Shown: positions 1 to 6,340 of the stretch, in pieces | How positions within the stretch are numbered: the first letter of the stretch is position 1 | How the letters are laid out: each line of letters starts with the position of its first letter | DNA from: Bacillota bacterium | GTDB lineage: Bacteria; Bacillota_B; Desulfitobacteriia; Desulfitobacteriales; Desulfitobacteriaceae | Direction: 5' to 3' | Assembly (NCBI GenBank): GCA_021779415.1 | Contig: JAJYAS010000119.1 | Coordinates: forward strand, 1-8,316 | DNA length: 8,316 bases | Notes under the pieces: model-generated | Databases searched by the model: none | The model's input: the letters and a program-made list of their open reading frames with translations, nothing else | Told to the model about the DNA's origin: nothing | Translations under genes and position numbers: made by a program

Positions 1-814
1 CGAAGTGGCTGGTGGAACGGAAAAACAAGCTGGTGCTGTTAACGAGACTGTGGCGGCTATAGAACAAATAAACGCTAACATTCAAATGGTAGCCGAGGCG
101 AGCCAACGCGTCACCATCCTCACCGCAAAAACAACAATTACTACTGAAAATGGACAGAGGGCTCTCTCCCAAGCTATTGAACAAATGAGTAACATCAGCC
201 AGGGTACTCAAGTTGTTAAAGTGGCAATCAATTCGCTCGCTGATGGCTCTGAACAAATTGCAGATATTGCGCGCTTAATCTCAGGTATCAACGAGCAAAC
301 AAATCTTCTAGCCTTAAACGCCGCTATTGAAGCTGCCCGAGCTGGCGAACATGGGCGTGGCTTCTCTGTGGTGGCTGAGGAGGTTCGTAAGTTGGCTGAA
401 AAGGCCAAAGTAGCAACTGGACAAATTACTTCTTTAGTGGTCGTAAACAGGGATAACATCAATCATGCTATCTCTGCTATGAATGCGGAAGAAGTTCACG
501 TTAACGCTGGAATTAAAGTTGTGAACACCGCCGGACTCGGCCTCAATGAAATATTACATATGGTTAATGAGGTTTCCGAACAAGTAGGTGGGATCGCCTC
601 TTCCATACAGCAAATGGCGGGCGGAAGCCAACAAATTGTCTCAGGGATTCAGCATATCGGTGCTGTCAGCCAGATTACAGCTAACCAGGCAACCACCGTT
701 TCCGCGGGCATTGACGAATTCACAGCTTCAATCGATCAGATTAACTTGTCTTGTCAGAGTCTTACAGACTTGGCCAAGGACTTACAAACAGGGGTTAGTA
801 CTTTTAGGATCTAA
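1..814 (+). CDS. Methyl-accepting chemotaxis protein, C-terminal signalling domain (5' end outside window)
   Basis: This is the cytoplasmic signalling part of a chemoreceptor, which binds CheW and controls the kinase CheA. The reading frame is open to the left edge (a GAA codon at 2-4 precedes the first possible start, GTG at 5), so the sensor domain, membrane segments and HAMP lie upstream. Counted from position 5, the hairpin tip that contacts CheA/CheW is at about residues 96-121 and has the family hallmark [16 protein letters not shown], followed by [16 protein letters not shown]. The rest is heptad-like coiled coil with many Gln/Ala/Ser, ending in the usual [10 protein letters not shown] tail and a TAA stop. 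Several normally conserved positions are unusual: EKAKVAT after the tip instead of the common E-S/Q-S-x-x-AT, and VVVNRDN where IGEIQ-like residues are usual. The frame is nevertheless intact over the whole visible part. No clear terminator follows; the next gene starts 102 bases downstream. Confidence 0.93.
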   Translation, partial: EVAGGTEKQAGAVNETVAAIEQINANIQMVAEASQRVTILTAKTTITTENGQRALSQAIEQMSNISQGTQVVKVAINSLADGSEQIADIARLISGINEQTNLLALNAAIEAARAGEHGRGFSVVAEEVRKLAEKAKVATGQITSLVVVNRDNINHAISAMNAEEVHVNAGIKVVNTAGLGLNEILHMVNEVSEQVGGIASSIQQMAGGSQQIVSGIQHIGAVSQITANQATTVSAGIDEFTASIDQINLSCQSLTDLAKDLQTGVSTFRI

Positions 815-858
815 CTTGAACTTTACGTCGCAATAATCTCTTGTTAACTGTTATACTA

Positions 859-864
859 TATAAT
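859..864 (+). promoter_or_regulatory. Possible -10 element for the PHP gene
   Basis: A perfect TATAAT lies 53 bases upstream of the PHP start codon in an AT-rich intergenic stretch, with an overlapping TATACT at 852-857. No good -35 box is found at 16-18 bases upstream, so this is only a weak promoter prediction. Confidence 0.25.
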
Positions 865-916
865 GGATTAAACGAGTAACTAATAGCGAGAACAAAAAAA
901 GTAATGAGGTGTTAAA

Positions 917-1687
917 ATGGAATTGTTGGTTGATTTACATACCCATACCATTGCAAGCGGACATGCATACAGTACTATTACAGAAAATGCCCAAGCTGCT
1001 TCACGCAGAGGACTTAAATTATTGGGAATGACAGACCACGGTCCAAGTATGCCAGGTGCTCCTCACCTGTATCATTTTGGCAACTTGTCAATTCTTCCGG
1101 ATGAGCTATCTGGGGTTAAACTTTTACCCGGAGTTGAAGCAAATATCACGAACCATGAAGGCGAATTAGATATGCCATTAAATTATTTAGAGTATTTGAA
1201 GCTTATCCTCGTCGGGCTACATCCGATCTGCTATCCGGGTGGGACATGTGAGCAGAACACTCAAGCTTATATTAAGGCGATGGAAAATCCTTTCACAGAT
1301 ATGATGGTTCATCCTGGACGACCGGATTTCGAGATGGATCTTGAAAAAATTGCCCACGCTTCTGCCCTTTTGAAAATCCCTGTCGAGGTTAATAATAGTT
1401 CACTTTCGACGATTAGAGAAAAGAGTGGAGCTCGGGAAAATTGCCGTTCTATTGCACGTTACATGGCAAAGTATAAAGGTCCCGTAATTTTAGGAAGTGA
1501 TGCTCACTTTTGGGACCGGGTCGGTGAGTTTAGCGAAGCAGTAGAGTTGGTTCGGGAGGTCGGGATTTCTCAACAACAGATTCTCAACACTTCGCCTGAG
1601 CGAGTCTTGGATTATTTGGCTCAACGCCGTAAACACCGCACAGAATTCAACCAACTATCGATCAAGAATAGATTGAGTATTGTTTAG
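917..1687 (+). CDS. PHP-domain phosphatase/hydrolase, YcdX family
   Basis: A 256-residue cytoplasmic metal-dependent hydrolase of the PHP superfamily, closest in pattern to E. coli YcdX (a trinuclear-metal phosphatase, about 245 residues). The metal ligands of YcdX all have counterparts one residue further on: His8 and His10 (DLHTHT), His16 (GHAYST), His41 (TDHG), Glu74 (GVEAN), His102 (GLHP), His132 (VHPG), Asp195 and His197 (GSDAH). The start ATG is preceded by GAGGTG at 906-911 with a 5-base spacer. The last ~17 residues are basic and look like a lineage-specific tail. The physiological substrate is not known for this family, so a phosphoester substrate is the family inference and nothing more. 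It stands as a single gene between the chemoreceptor and a convergent acyl-CoA operon; the neighbours do not reveal its role. Confidence 0.92.
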   Translation: MELLVDLHTHTIASGHAYSTITENAQAASRRGLKLLGMTDHGPSMPGAPHLYHFGNLSILPDELSGVKLLPGVEANITNHEGELDMPLNYLEYLKLILVGLHPICYPGGTCEQNTQAYIKAMENPFTDMMVHPGRPDFEMDLEKIAHASALLKIPVEVNNSSLSTIREKSGARENCRSIARYMAKYKGPVILGSDAHFWDRVGEFSEAVELVREVGISQQQILNTSPERVLDYLAQRRKHRTEFNQLSIKNRLSIV

Positions 1688-1696
1688 GGAAACACA

Positions 1697-1746
1697 GGGA
1701 CATGTGCGTTATTACGCCTATAAAAGGCAACCGACGCACCTGTCCC
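1697..1746. terminator. Inverted repeat between convergent genes, probable bidirectional terminator (REP-like sequence)
   Basis: Arms GGGACATGTGCGT (1697-1709) and ACGCACCTGTCCC (1734-1746) pair with one central mismatch. The loop contains a second small stem, GCCT/AGGC (1716-1728). The element starts 10 bases after the PHP stop and ends 30 bases before the stop of the convergent acyl-CoA dehydrogenase gene. Only weak T-runs follow, so termination is inferred mainly from its position. The GGGACA...TGTCCC ends resemble dispersed REP-like palindromes of Clostridia. Confidence 0.6.
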
Positions 1747-1776
1747 CTTGTCTTGTTAATATGTTTTCTATATTTT

Positions 1777-3612
1777 CTAGTATTCGAATACATCAACTGG
1801 AACATCAATAGCTGAGGTATCTCCATCTATTACAATCTCCGCAACTGCCCATACATTGGGAACGACATTGCGCACGTAGTACTTGGCGGTGGCAACTTTG
1901 CCAGTGTAAAACTTATAATCAAAGTGATCCGGTCCCACTTCTTTGGCTTTCTTATCAGCCAATATAGCCTGATCAAGAATCTGCCGACCACAGAATAGCT
2001 GAGCAGTAGCAGTTAAAACACGGTGGGAATAGAGGGGAATCATGCTCATATTGATCTTGGAATATTCAGCTAGAGCCTTGAGCATATCTTTGTAAGCATC
2101 AAGAGCCTTACCCAAGTTAACAAATTCCTTACTTAATGCTTGATTGCCTTTATTAGCTTCATAGAAATCTACCATTTCCTGAACCCAAGCACCAAATACA
2201 GAGCCTCCCTTCATATTCATTTTGCGACCAACCAGATCCATGGACTGAATATAGTTGGTGCCTTCCCAGATAGAGTAGATCTTCATATCGCGGGCTATTT
2301 GAGATACGGGATACTCTTCACAGTAGCCATAACCACCATAAGATTGAATAGCTTCACCAATGAGCCACCAGCCTTCATCAGAAGGATAGGCCTTGCAAAG
2401 TGGGGTGGCAATTTCAATCAGGTCGTTGGCCGCTTGTCTTACCGCCGGGTCGGGATCACGATGCCTCTGGTCAAATGCCAGGTAAACCCTATACATCATG
2501 GCCCGCATGGCTTCAATATGAGCTTTGCCCATCATCAGAGTCCGCTTAATATCTTCGTGGTTAATAATGGCTACCCGACCAGCCTTGGGATTAGTCAGCA
2601 AGCGGCCTTGAACTCTTACTTTGGCATTATCGCGGGCATTAGCAAAGGCGTTGATAATACAGGACAGAGCCATATGGCCTGTTTCCATGCGAGCCATGTT
2701 CATCATTTGGAACATCTGAGCCATGCCTTCGCCCTTGCCTTCGTTTTCACGTGGGTCTATACCCAGCAACCACCCGCGACAATTACCGTTTTCCCCTGCA
2801 GATAAAGCGGCAGTGACCGAACCATGTTGGCCCATCTTATGCTCTATCCCTGTGTTCTCGAAATCGTTGTCTTCAAAACTGCCATCTTCATTAACCCATA
2901 ACTTAGGAACTACAAAAAGTGAGATGCCGCTGGTACCCGACTTGGCTCCTTCAACGCGAGCTAGGTAGAGGTGGATAATATTTTCTGTAAAATCATTATT
3001 TCCGCCCGTAATAAAGATCTTATTGCCTTTGATCTTGAAGATCCTCGGATCATCGGTCGGATAAGCTTTGGATGAAATATCACCGACATCTGACCCAGCC
3101 CCGGGCTCGGTAAGACACATTGTTCCGGACCAGGTTCCGTTCATCATCTTAGGTAGGAACATGGATTTCACTTGTTCATCCCCAAAGCTCTGAATCAGGC
3201 CGGCTGCCCCACTGGTCAGTAGAATATAGGGCATAAAGGTAGGATTAGCTGCACAAATCAGTTCCCAAACGGCGGCATTCAACATTTCCGGCAATACCAT
3301 GGCATCACGGGAATTATCGATATTGCTTGTACCCCAGCCCTCTTCCTGCAACTTGTGAAAAAGCGGTCCAAAGCTAGGTGGAGTGATTACCTTGCCGTCA
3401 GCAAAGGTAGCCGGGTGAGTCTCGTTTTCAGCATTGGTCGGCTCAATTACTGTCTTGCACATTTTCAGAACGGGTTCAAGGACTGATTTAATATCATCTT
3501 TGGAATAATAGTCGACAAACTGCGGGTAATTAAAAACGCCCTCAGTCGGAAGCCATTCTTGAATAATAAATTCGAAATCTCTAATATTATTAACCGCAAA
3601 ATTAGAAGCCAT
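1777..3612 (-). CDS. Acyl-CoA dehydrogenase, large (611-residue) type with extra C-terminal domain
   Basis: An FAD-dependent enzyme that oxidises acyl-CoA to trans-2-enoyl-CoA in beta-oxidation and passes electrons to electron-transfer flavoprotein. It is about 200 residues longer than the MCAD type and belongs to the ~600-residue subgroup. There is an N-terminal extension, then the helical N-terminal domain, the beta-domain with MCLTEPGAGSDVG (165-177), a helical C-terminal domain with QSYGGYGY (423-430), and the catalytic base predicted as Glu450 in IWEGTN, equivalent to Glu376 of MCAD. An additional helical domain covers about 470-600 (the acetyl-CoA dehydrogenase C-terminal-like domain). 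The ATG start is supported by GGGAGGT at 3621-3627 with an 8-base spacer. It lies 114 bases downstream of the thiolase gene on the same strand and is probably co-transcribed with it. Substrate chain length cannot be read from the sequence; aromatic or branched acyl-CoA substrates are possible alternatives. Confidence 0.96.
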   Translation of the reverse strand: MASNFAVNNIRDFEFIIQEWLPTEGVFNYPQFVDYYSKDDIKSVLEPVLKMCKTVIEPTNAENETHPATFADGKVITPPSFGPLFHKLQEEGWGTSNIDNSRDAMVLPEMLNAAVWELICAANPTFMPYILLTSGAAGLIQSFGDEQVKSMFLPKMMNGTWSGTMCLTEPGAGSDVGDISSKAYPTDDPRIFKIKGNKIFITGGNNDFTENIIHLYLARVEGAKSGTSGISLFVVPKLWVNEDGSFEDNDFENTGIEHKMGQHGSVTAALSAGENGNCRGWLLGIDPRENEGKGEGMAQMFQMMNMARMETGHMALSCIINAFANARDNAKVRVQGRLLTNPKAGRVAIINHEDIKRTLMMGKAHIEAMRAMMYRVYLAFDQRHRDPDPAVRQAANDLIEIATPLCKAYPSDEGWWLIGEAIQSYGGYGYCEEYPVSQIARDMKIYSIWEGTNYIQSMDLVGRKMNMKGGSVFGAWVQEMVDFYEANKGNQALSKEFVNLGKALDAYKDMLKALAEYSKINMSMIPLYSHRVLTATAQLFCGRQILDQAILADKKAKEVGPDHFDYKFYTGKVATAKYYVRNVVPNVWAVAEIVIDGDTSAIDVPVDVFEY

Positions 3613-3726
3613 ATTTACATACCTCCCGTTTTAATAGTTTTACCGCCTATTTTTGATTCCTTTTCGTAAAACATGATAATGTCCTGAATAAAGCATCACG
3701 CATAATTGCTCATAGAATTGGACGTT

Positions 3727-4956
3727 CTATATATCTCTCGTCCACAGGGAAGCCATAGCTGCTCCGCCACCTACGCAAAGAGAAGCTCCTCCTGTCGTTT
3801 TTCCGAGTCTTTCTAGCTCATAATAGAGACTGACAATGATGCGCAGTCCAGTTGCACCAACCGGATGACCTAAACCAATTCCAGAACCATTGGTGTTAAT
3901 GTTCCCCTCCCGTTCAAAGGTACCTATGTTCAAATCGATACCTGCTTCTTCTTTAAGCTTCTTGCCAACGCCAATAACTTGGGCTGCAAAGGCTTCGTTG
4001 ATTTCCCAGTAATCAACGTCTTCATACTTCATTCCTGCCTCTTTCAAACATTTGGGTATAGCAGCTGCAGGGCCTAAGCCCATAACGCGAGCTTCTACCC
4101 CTTCATCACAGACATTGATCAGTTTCATCAGAGGTTTAATTCCCAGTTCATCAGCTTTTTTCTTCGTCATCAAAACGACTGCAGCTGCAGCATCATTAAG
4201 ACCGGAAGCATTGGCAGCAGTTACCACTCCGTCTTTTTTAAATGCTGGTTTCAGTTTAGCCATACTTTCTAGGCTTGCTCCCCGAATAGGATGTTCGTCA
4301 GTATTGAAGACGTATTCTTTCCTCCCCTTCTTTACTGGAACAGGAACAATCTCTCTCTCGAAACGACCTTCATCACTAGCCCTAACTGCCCTCTGATGGC
4401 TGAGCAATGCCAGCGCATCACATTCTTCTCTGGTGATTCCATACTGTTCTGCAATATTTTCAGCGGTTCCGCCCATATGGGAACCAGCCAATTGGCATAC
4501 CAATCCATCCGCAAGCATTGCATCCTCAAGTTTGACATCGCCCATTCTTGCACCCCATCTAGAAGTCCTAGAGATGTAAGGAATATTACTCATACTCTCT
4601 GTACCTGTTACTAGTGCTATATCATATTTGCCTAGTTGCAGTTTCATGGCAGCAATTTCTACAGCTCTCATTGCTGATGCGCAGTTCTGGTTTACCATGC
4701 AGGCACTTGATTTGGGATCCATACCTATCTCCATAGCCACAATACGGGGTGGGCATGAGCCATTACCATGACCTAAGCACATTCCTGCCACGATTTCATC
4801 GACTTGTTTTGGGTCAATTCCCGCTCGCTTAATAGCCTCAGTTGCAACAATCTTGGTCAATTCATTAGCTGCTACTGGTTGGAGAGAACCTCCATAAGCA
4901 CCAATTGGGGTTCTGCAAGCGCTAACCATTACAACTTCATTAAGTTCCATTGCCAT
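3727..4956 (-). CDS. Acetyl-CoA C-acetyltransferase (thiolase)
   Basis: A 409-residue thiolase that condenses two acetyl-CoA to acetoacetyl-CoA or, in reverse, cleaves 3-ketoacyl-CoA. All catalytic elements are present: the acylated Cys92 (NQNCASAM), the NEAF motif at 320-323, His364 in GLGHPVG and the second Cys394 in LCVGGGAAMA. The GxGQN-type loop before the first Cys is replaced by GHGNGSCPPR (62-71). In the active-site motif the usual CASG is CASA, a small change. The frame is open upstream to 5037, but I start at 4956 because GGAGAGAGAGGAAA lies just before this ATG and the homologous fold begins at once (EVVMVSACRTPIGAYGG). The longer form would add 27 unrelated residues. It is the first gene of a probable operon with the acyl-CoA dehydrogenase; hydroxyacyl-CoA dehydrogenase and hydratase genes are not adjacent. 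A thiolase of broader chain length (3-ketoacyl-CoA thiolase) is possible. Confidence 0.96.
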   Translation of the reverse strand: MAMELNEVVMVSACRTPIGAYGGSLQPVAANELTKIVATEAIKRAGIDPKQVDEIVAGMCLGHGNGSCPPRIVAMEIGMDPKSSACMVNQNCASAMRAVEIAAMKLQLGKYDIALVTGTESMSNIPYISRTSRWGARMGDVKLEDAMLADGLVCQLAGSHMGGTAENIAEQYGITREECDALALLSHQRAVRASDEGRFEREIVPVPVKKGRKEYVFNTDEHPIRGASLESMAKLKPAFKKDGVVTAANASGLNDAAAAVVLMTKKKADELGIKPLMKLINVCDEGVEARVMGLGPAAAIPKCLKEAGMKYEDVDYWEINEAFAAQVIGVGKKLKEEAGIDLNIGTFEREGNINTNGSGIGLGHPVGATGLRIIVSLYYELERLGKTTGGASLCVGGGAAMASLWTRDI

Positions 4957-4961
4957 AAAAA

Positions 4962-4975
4962 TTTCCTCTCTCTCC
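4962..4975 (-). promoter_or_regulatory. Ribosome binding site that decides the thiolase start
   Basis: Read on the - strand, GGAGAGAGAGGAAA ends 5 bases before the ATG at 4956, with the AGGA core about 7 bases away. It supports the 409-residue form over the possible upstream start at 5037, which has no comparable site. Confidence 0.7.
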
Positions 4976-4989
4976 ATAATTTTGTTCAA

Positions 4990-5031
4990 AATAGTGATGC
5001 TGGTAAATTCATTAGGCAAACCGTCACTATT
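4990..5031 (-). promoter_or_regulatory. Inverted repeat in the thiolase leader, possible operator
   Basis: AATAGTGA (4990-4997) and TCACTATT (5024-5031) form a perfect 8-bp inverted repeat separated by 26 bases, 34-75 bases upstream of the thiolase start. It may be an operator with two half-sites or an RNA stem in the leader. No regulator gene is adjacent, so function is inference only. Confidence 0.3.
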
Positions 5032-5104
5032 ATCCATAGGACGCCTTAATCATCTCACAACCTTTTTGCGAAGTAAGGGGAAACATGTCCCAATGAAATT
5101 TAAA

Positions 5105-5126
5105 AAAGGCCCCTGGATGGGGCTTT
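5105..5126. terminator. Rho-independent terminator after the Spo0E-like gene
   Basis: The arms AAAGGCCCC and GGGGCTTT flank a 5-base loop. On the - strand the stem is followed by six T (5102-5107), a strong terminator 69 bases after the Spo0E-like stop. On the + strand a CGTTTTTC tract also follows, so it may work in both directions. Confidence 0.8.
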
Positions 5127-5194
5127 CGTTTTTCTGCCTTGGATATCACAATCCACCCTGGGGTAGTAGTAGCCCCCATAGACCCTAAATCTTA

Positions 5195-5431
5195 TTAACT
5201 ATACCCTTTTAACTTTCTCGTCTGTGAGTAAAACTCGTTAATTAATACGTCAAGCTTTTCGCTAACTCCTACCACTCTGGTGTCCGTAAGATCCTTATCC
5301 GAAGCTATCTTATGCATTTGTAGTCTCAGTTCTTCTATTCGTTCGAAAACCGTAAGTTTCAACTTAGAGCATCTTCTTTCATACATAATTGCACGCTTGG
5401 ATATTTTAGTACAATGAAACGGTAACTTCAA
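5195..5431 (-). CDS. Spo0E-family aspartyl-phosphate phosphatase
   Basis: A small cytoplasmic protein of the Spo0E-like family, which removes phosphate from response regulators such as Spo0A~P and thus delays sporulation. The visible family pattern is an N-terminal helix with IEELRLQMHKIA, a short turn, and a second helix with the signature S-x-x-LD-x-LI (VSEKLDVLINEFY). The 78-residue reading begins with TTG at 5431, but no good ribosome binding site precedes it. Other starts are ATG at 5386 (63 residues) and TTG at 5362 (55 residues, preceded by a weak AAAGAAG). The family is usually 50-85 residues, so length does not decide; the conserved helices are included in all three. The gene lies downstream of the LysM gene on the same strand but is separated from it by a terminator hairpin, so it probably has its own promoter. 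Its target cannot be told from the sequence. Confidence 0.82.
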   Translation of the reverse strand: MKLPFHCTKISKRAIMYERRCSKLKLTVFERIEELRLQMHKIASDKDLTDTRVVGVSEKLDVLINEFYSQTRKLKGYS

Positions 5432-5474
5432 CCGGATTAAAGGTAATGTTTTGTCGTAATATGTAAAAGAGTAA

Positions 5475-5500
5475 GGCTCCCACCGTTACCGATGAGAACC
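5475..5500 (-). terminator. Terminator hairpin after the LysM gene
   Basis: On the - strand GGTTCTCATC and GGTGGGAGCC form a continuous 10-bp stem (with G-U pairs) around a GGTAAC loop, starting 8 bases after the LysM stop. The following tract is only moderately T-rich (TTACTCTTTTAC). It would separate the LysM gene from the Spo0E-like gene. Confidence 0.6.
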
Positions 5501-5507
5501 AAACAAT

Positions 5508-5651
5508 TTAACGCACTCTAACTCTTTGTCCAGGATAAATCATATTAGGGTTATGAATGTGTGGATTTAAAGATATTAGATGATGAACGTGTGTCCTATA
5601 ATGTCTAGCTATATGATGCAGAGTTTCACCTTTGCGAACATGATGATACAT
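5508..5651 (-). CDS. Small His-rich single-LysM-domain protein
   Basis: A 47-residue protein that is almost exactly one LysM domain, the module that binds N-acetylglucosamine in peptidoglycan. It opens with YHHVRKGETLHHIARHY, the typical start of the domain (V-x-x-GET-L-x-x-IA-x-x-Y), continues with LISLNPHI and ends with MIYPGQRVRV, the usual closing strand (N-x-x-x-I-x-PGQ-x-x-x-V). No signal peptide, membrane segment or second domain is present, so how it would reach the wall is unclear; small LysM proteins in spore formers often locate to the spore coat or cortex. Ten of the 47 residues are His, many in pairs, which is unusual for LysM and could give metal or pH dependence. The start is firm: AAAGGAGGTA is followed by a 9-base spacer and ATG. 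A terminator follows directly. It neighbours a Spo0E-like gene, which fits a sporulation context but does not prove it. Confidence 0.83.
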   Translation of the reverse strand: MYHHVRKGETLHHIARHYRTHVHHLISLNPHIHNPNMIYPGQRVRVR

Positions 5652-5660
5652 TGTTGAAAT

Positions 5661-5670
5661 TACCTCCTTT
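5661..5670 (-). promoter_or_regulatory. Strong ribosome binding site of the LysM gene
   Basis: AAAGGAGGTA on the - strand is nearly fully complementary to the 16S rRNA 3' end and sits 9 bases before the ATG at 5651. It is the main reason to accept such a short gene. Confidence 0.8.
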
Positions 5671-5722
5671 TTGGCTATACTCCAAATTATGCCAAAGGGG
5701 ATTCTTTAGTGCTAGTACTAAA
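5670..5722 (-). promoter_or_regulatory. Palindromic elements in the LysM leader
   Basis: Two inverted repeats precede the LysM ribosome binding site on the - strand. TTTGGC/GCCAAA (5691-5696 with 5670-5675) ends right at the Shine-Dalgarno sequence. A compact near-palindrome (5705-5722, arms TTTAGT/ACTAAA, extended by C-G and G-U pairs) lies further upstream. They could be an operator and a translation-controlling stem; no function is proven. Confidence 0.3.
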
Positions 5723-5794
5723 AAATAACCCCGCCATTCTTGACCGGTAACACTTCTTATAATAAACCCCAAGAAATCTATAATTGTACTGAAA
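5723..5794. other. Intergenic, no gene seen
   Basis: Between the palindromes before the LysM gene and the next terminator I see no coding sequence. A TATTAT/TATAAG-like -10 sequence for the LysM gene lies at about 5757-5764 on the - strand, without a convincing -35 box. Confidence 0.3.
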
Positions 5795-5818
5795 AACCGC
5801 CCCACAGCAAGGACGGCT
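5792..5818 (-). terminator. Terminator hairpin (minus strand)
   Basis: On the - strand AGCCGTCC and GGGCGGTT pair around an 8-base loop and run into five T. It would end a transcript coming from above 5818. An extended -10 like sequence (TGG+TATTCT, 5870-5878) stands about 50 bases before it, so a ~70-nt untranslated RNA could be made here; this is weaker than the candidate at 6031-6112. Confidence 0.55.
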
Positions 5819-5932
5819 CTTCATCTTTTTCATGTAGTTTTTTCTATCTAAGTAATATCTTCTGCTAATAGAATACCATAGAGTTGTAGATATTTTAGGA
5901 TGATACTATCAAGAATTTATTAAGAATTTGAG

Positions 5933-5972
5933 TAAAAAAAATGAAAGACCCCCACCGAAGAAGATCTTTTCG
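5933..5972 (-). terminator. Strong terminator hairpin (minus strand)
   Basis: On the - strand AAAGATCTTC and GGGGGTCTTT form a 10-bp stem (three G-U pairs) around TTCGGT, and the stem is followed by CA and a run of eight T. It lies about 60 bases beyond another terminator in the same orientation; no gene fits between the two. Confidence 0.7.
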
Positions 5973-6030
5973 CATACCCTTATAAAGGAGAAAGAGTCTT
6001 TACTAAAACACGACTAGATAGATCTTACAA

Positions 6031-6112
6031 AAAGACCCCTCCGAATTGCTGTCCCCGGAGGGAAAAAAGAGAAATGCTACATGAAAAAGAGTTAAAGGGC
6101 CAAAAGTCCCTT
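6031..6112 (-). ncRNA. Candidate small RNA
   Basis: Read on the - strand, an extended -10 promoter (6119-6127) is followed after about 80 bases by a strong rho-independent terminator. Between them there is no start codon with a usable ribosome binding site. The predicted transcript begins with a stem AAGGG/CCCTT closing a C-TTTT-G core (about 6095-6112), has a U-rich single-stranded linker of about 30 bases, and ends with a GC-rich terminator stem. This 5' hairpin, linker and terminator arrangement is common in bacterial regulatory RNAs. I do not recognise a known family. Exact ends are estimates. Confidence 0.4.
6036..6062. terminator. Strong GC-rich terminator
   Basis: CCCTCCG (6037-6043) and CGGAGGG (6056-6062) form a perfect 7-bp stem. 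On the - strand it is followed by GTCTTTTTG, and on the + strand by GGAAAAAAG, so the clear terminator direction is minus. It would form the 3' end of the candidate small RNA. Confidence 0.75.
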
Positions 6113-6118
6113 CGACCT

Positions 6119-6127
6119 ATTATACCA
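6119..6127 (-). promoter_or_regulatory. Extended -10 promoter for the candidate small RNA
   Basis: On the - strand TGG is followed by a perfect TATAAT, the extended -10 form (TGnTATAAT) that does not need a good -35 box. The sequence 17 bases upstream, AACAAT, is a poor -35. Transcription would start near 6112. Confidence 0.45.
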
Positions 6128-6174
6128 TGTTGAATTACGTTATTGTTGGTTTCGCTACTTGGTAAGTTTTAGAA

Positions 6175-6333
6175 TTATATCTTGCTGCATGATCGACATC
6201 CATTCCTACTCATTACTAGGCTTACTTGAACAAGAGGAAGTGCATGGACTTTAATAGTTCTAAAGAACTCTTCGTCGGCTTCATATCCGTAAATTTGACC
6301 ATTTAAATCAACACCAGCAAATAATAAACTCAT
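6175..6333 (-). CDS. Doubtful small ORF, 52 residues
   Basis: A possible 52-residue protein with a protein-like composition: a hydrophobic start (MSLLFAGVDLNGQIYGYEAD), a charged segment EEFFRT, a hydrophobic stretch around HALPLVQVSLVM, and a Cys pair near the end (CRSC). The frame stays open for 14 codons before the ATG, up to a stop at 6376-6378. No ribosome binding site precedes the ATG, and I do not recognise a family. It may be the middle of a decayed gene or chance. It diverges from the helix-turn-helix relic that starts 23 bases away on the other strand. Confidence 0.22.
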   Translation of the reverse strand: MSLLFAGVDLNGQIYGYEADEEFFRTIKVHALPLVQVSLVMSRNGCRSCSKI

Positions 6334-6340
6334 CGCCCAA

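Noticed and set aside
208..462. 84-codon open frame on the - strand
   Set aside because: Antisense shadow of the conserved chemoreceptor signalling tip.
2140..2805. 221-codon open frame on the + strand
   Set aside because: Lies wholly inside the acyl-CoA dehydrogenase gene on the opposite strand; it has no ribosome binding site and no family features.
4052..4614. Two + strand frames of 107-114 codons
   Set aside because: Antisense shadows of the thiolase gene, with low-complexity Ala/Ser translation typical of such frames.
4957..5037. 27-residue N-terminal extension of the thiolase
   Set aside because: It does not match thiolases, has no ribosome binding site before 5037, and overlaps the leader inverted repeat.
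5156..5184. GGGG...CCCC hairpin around TAGTAGTAG after the Spo0E-like stop
   Set aside because: Only a 4-5 bp stem without T-run; the real terminator is at 5105-5126.
6062..6134. 19-codon + strand ORF after GGAGGG (MLHEKELKGQKS...)
   Set aside because: The GGAGGG belongs to a terminator stem, the spacer is too long (about 11) and the peptide has no recognisable features.
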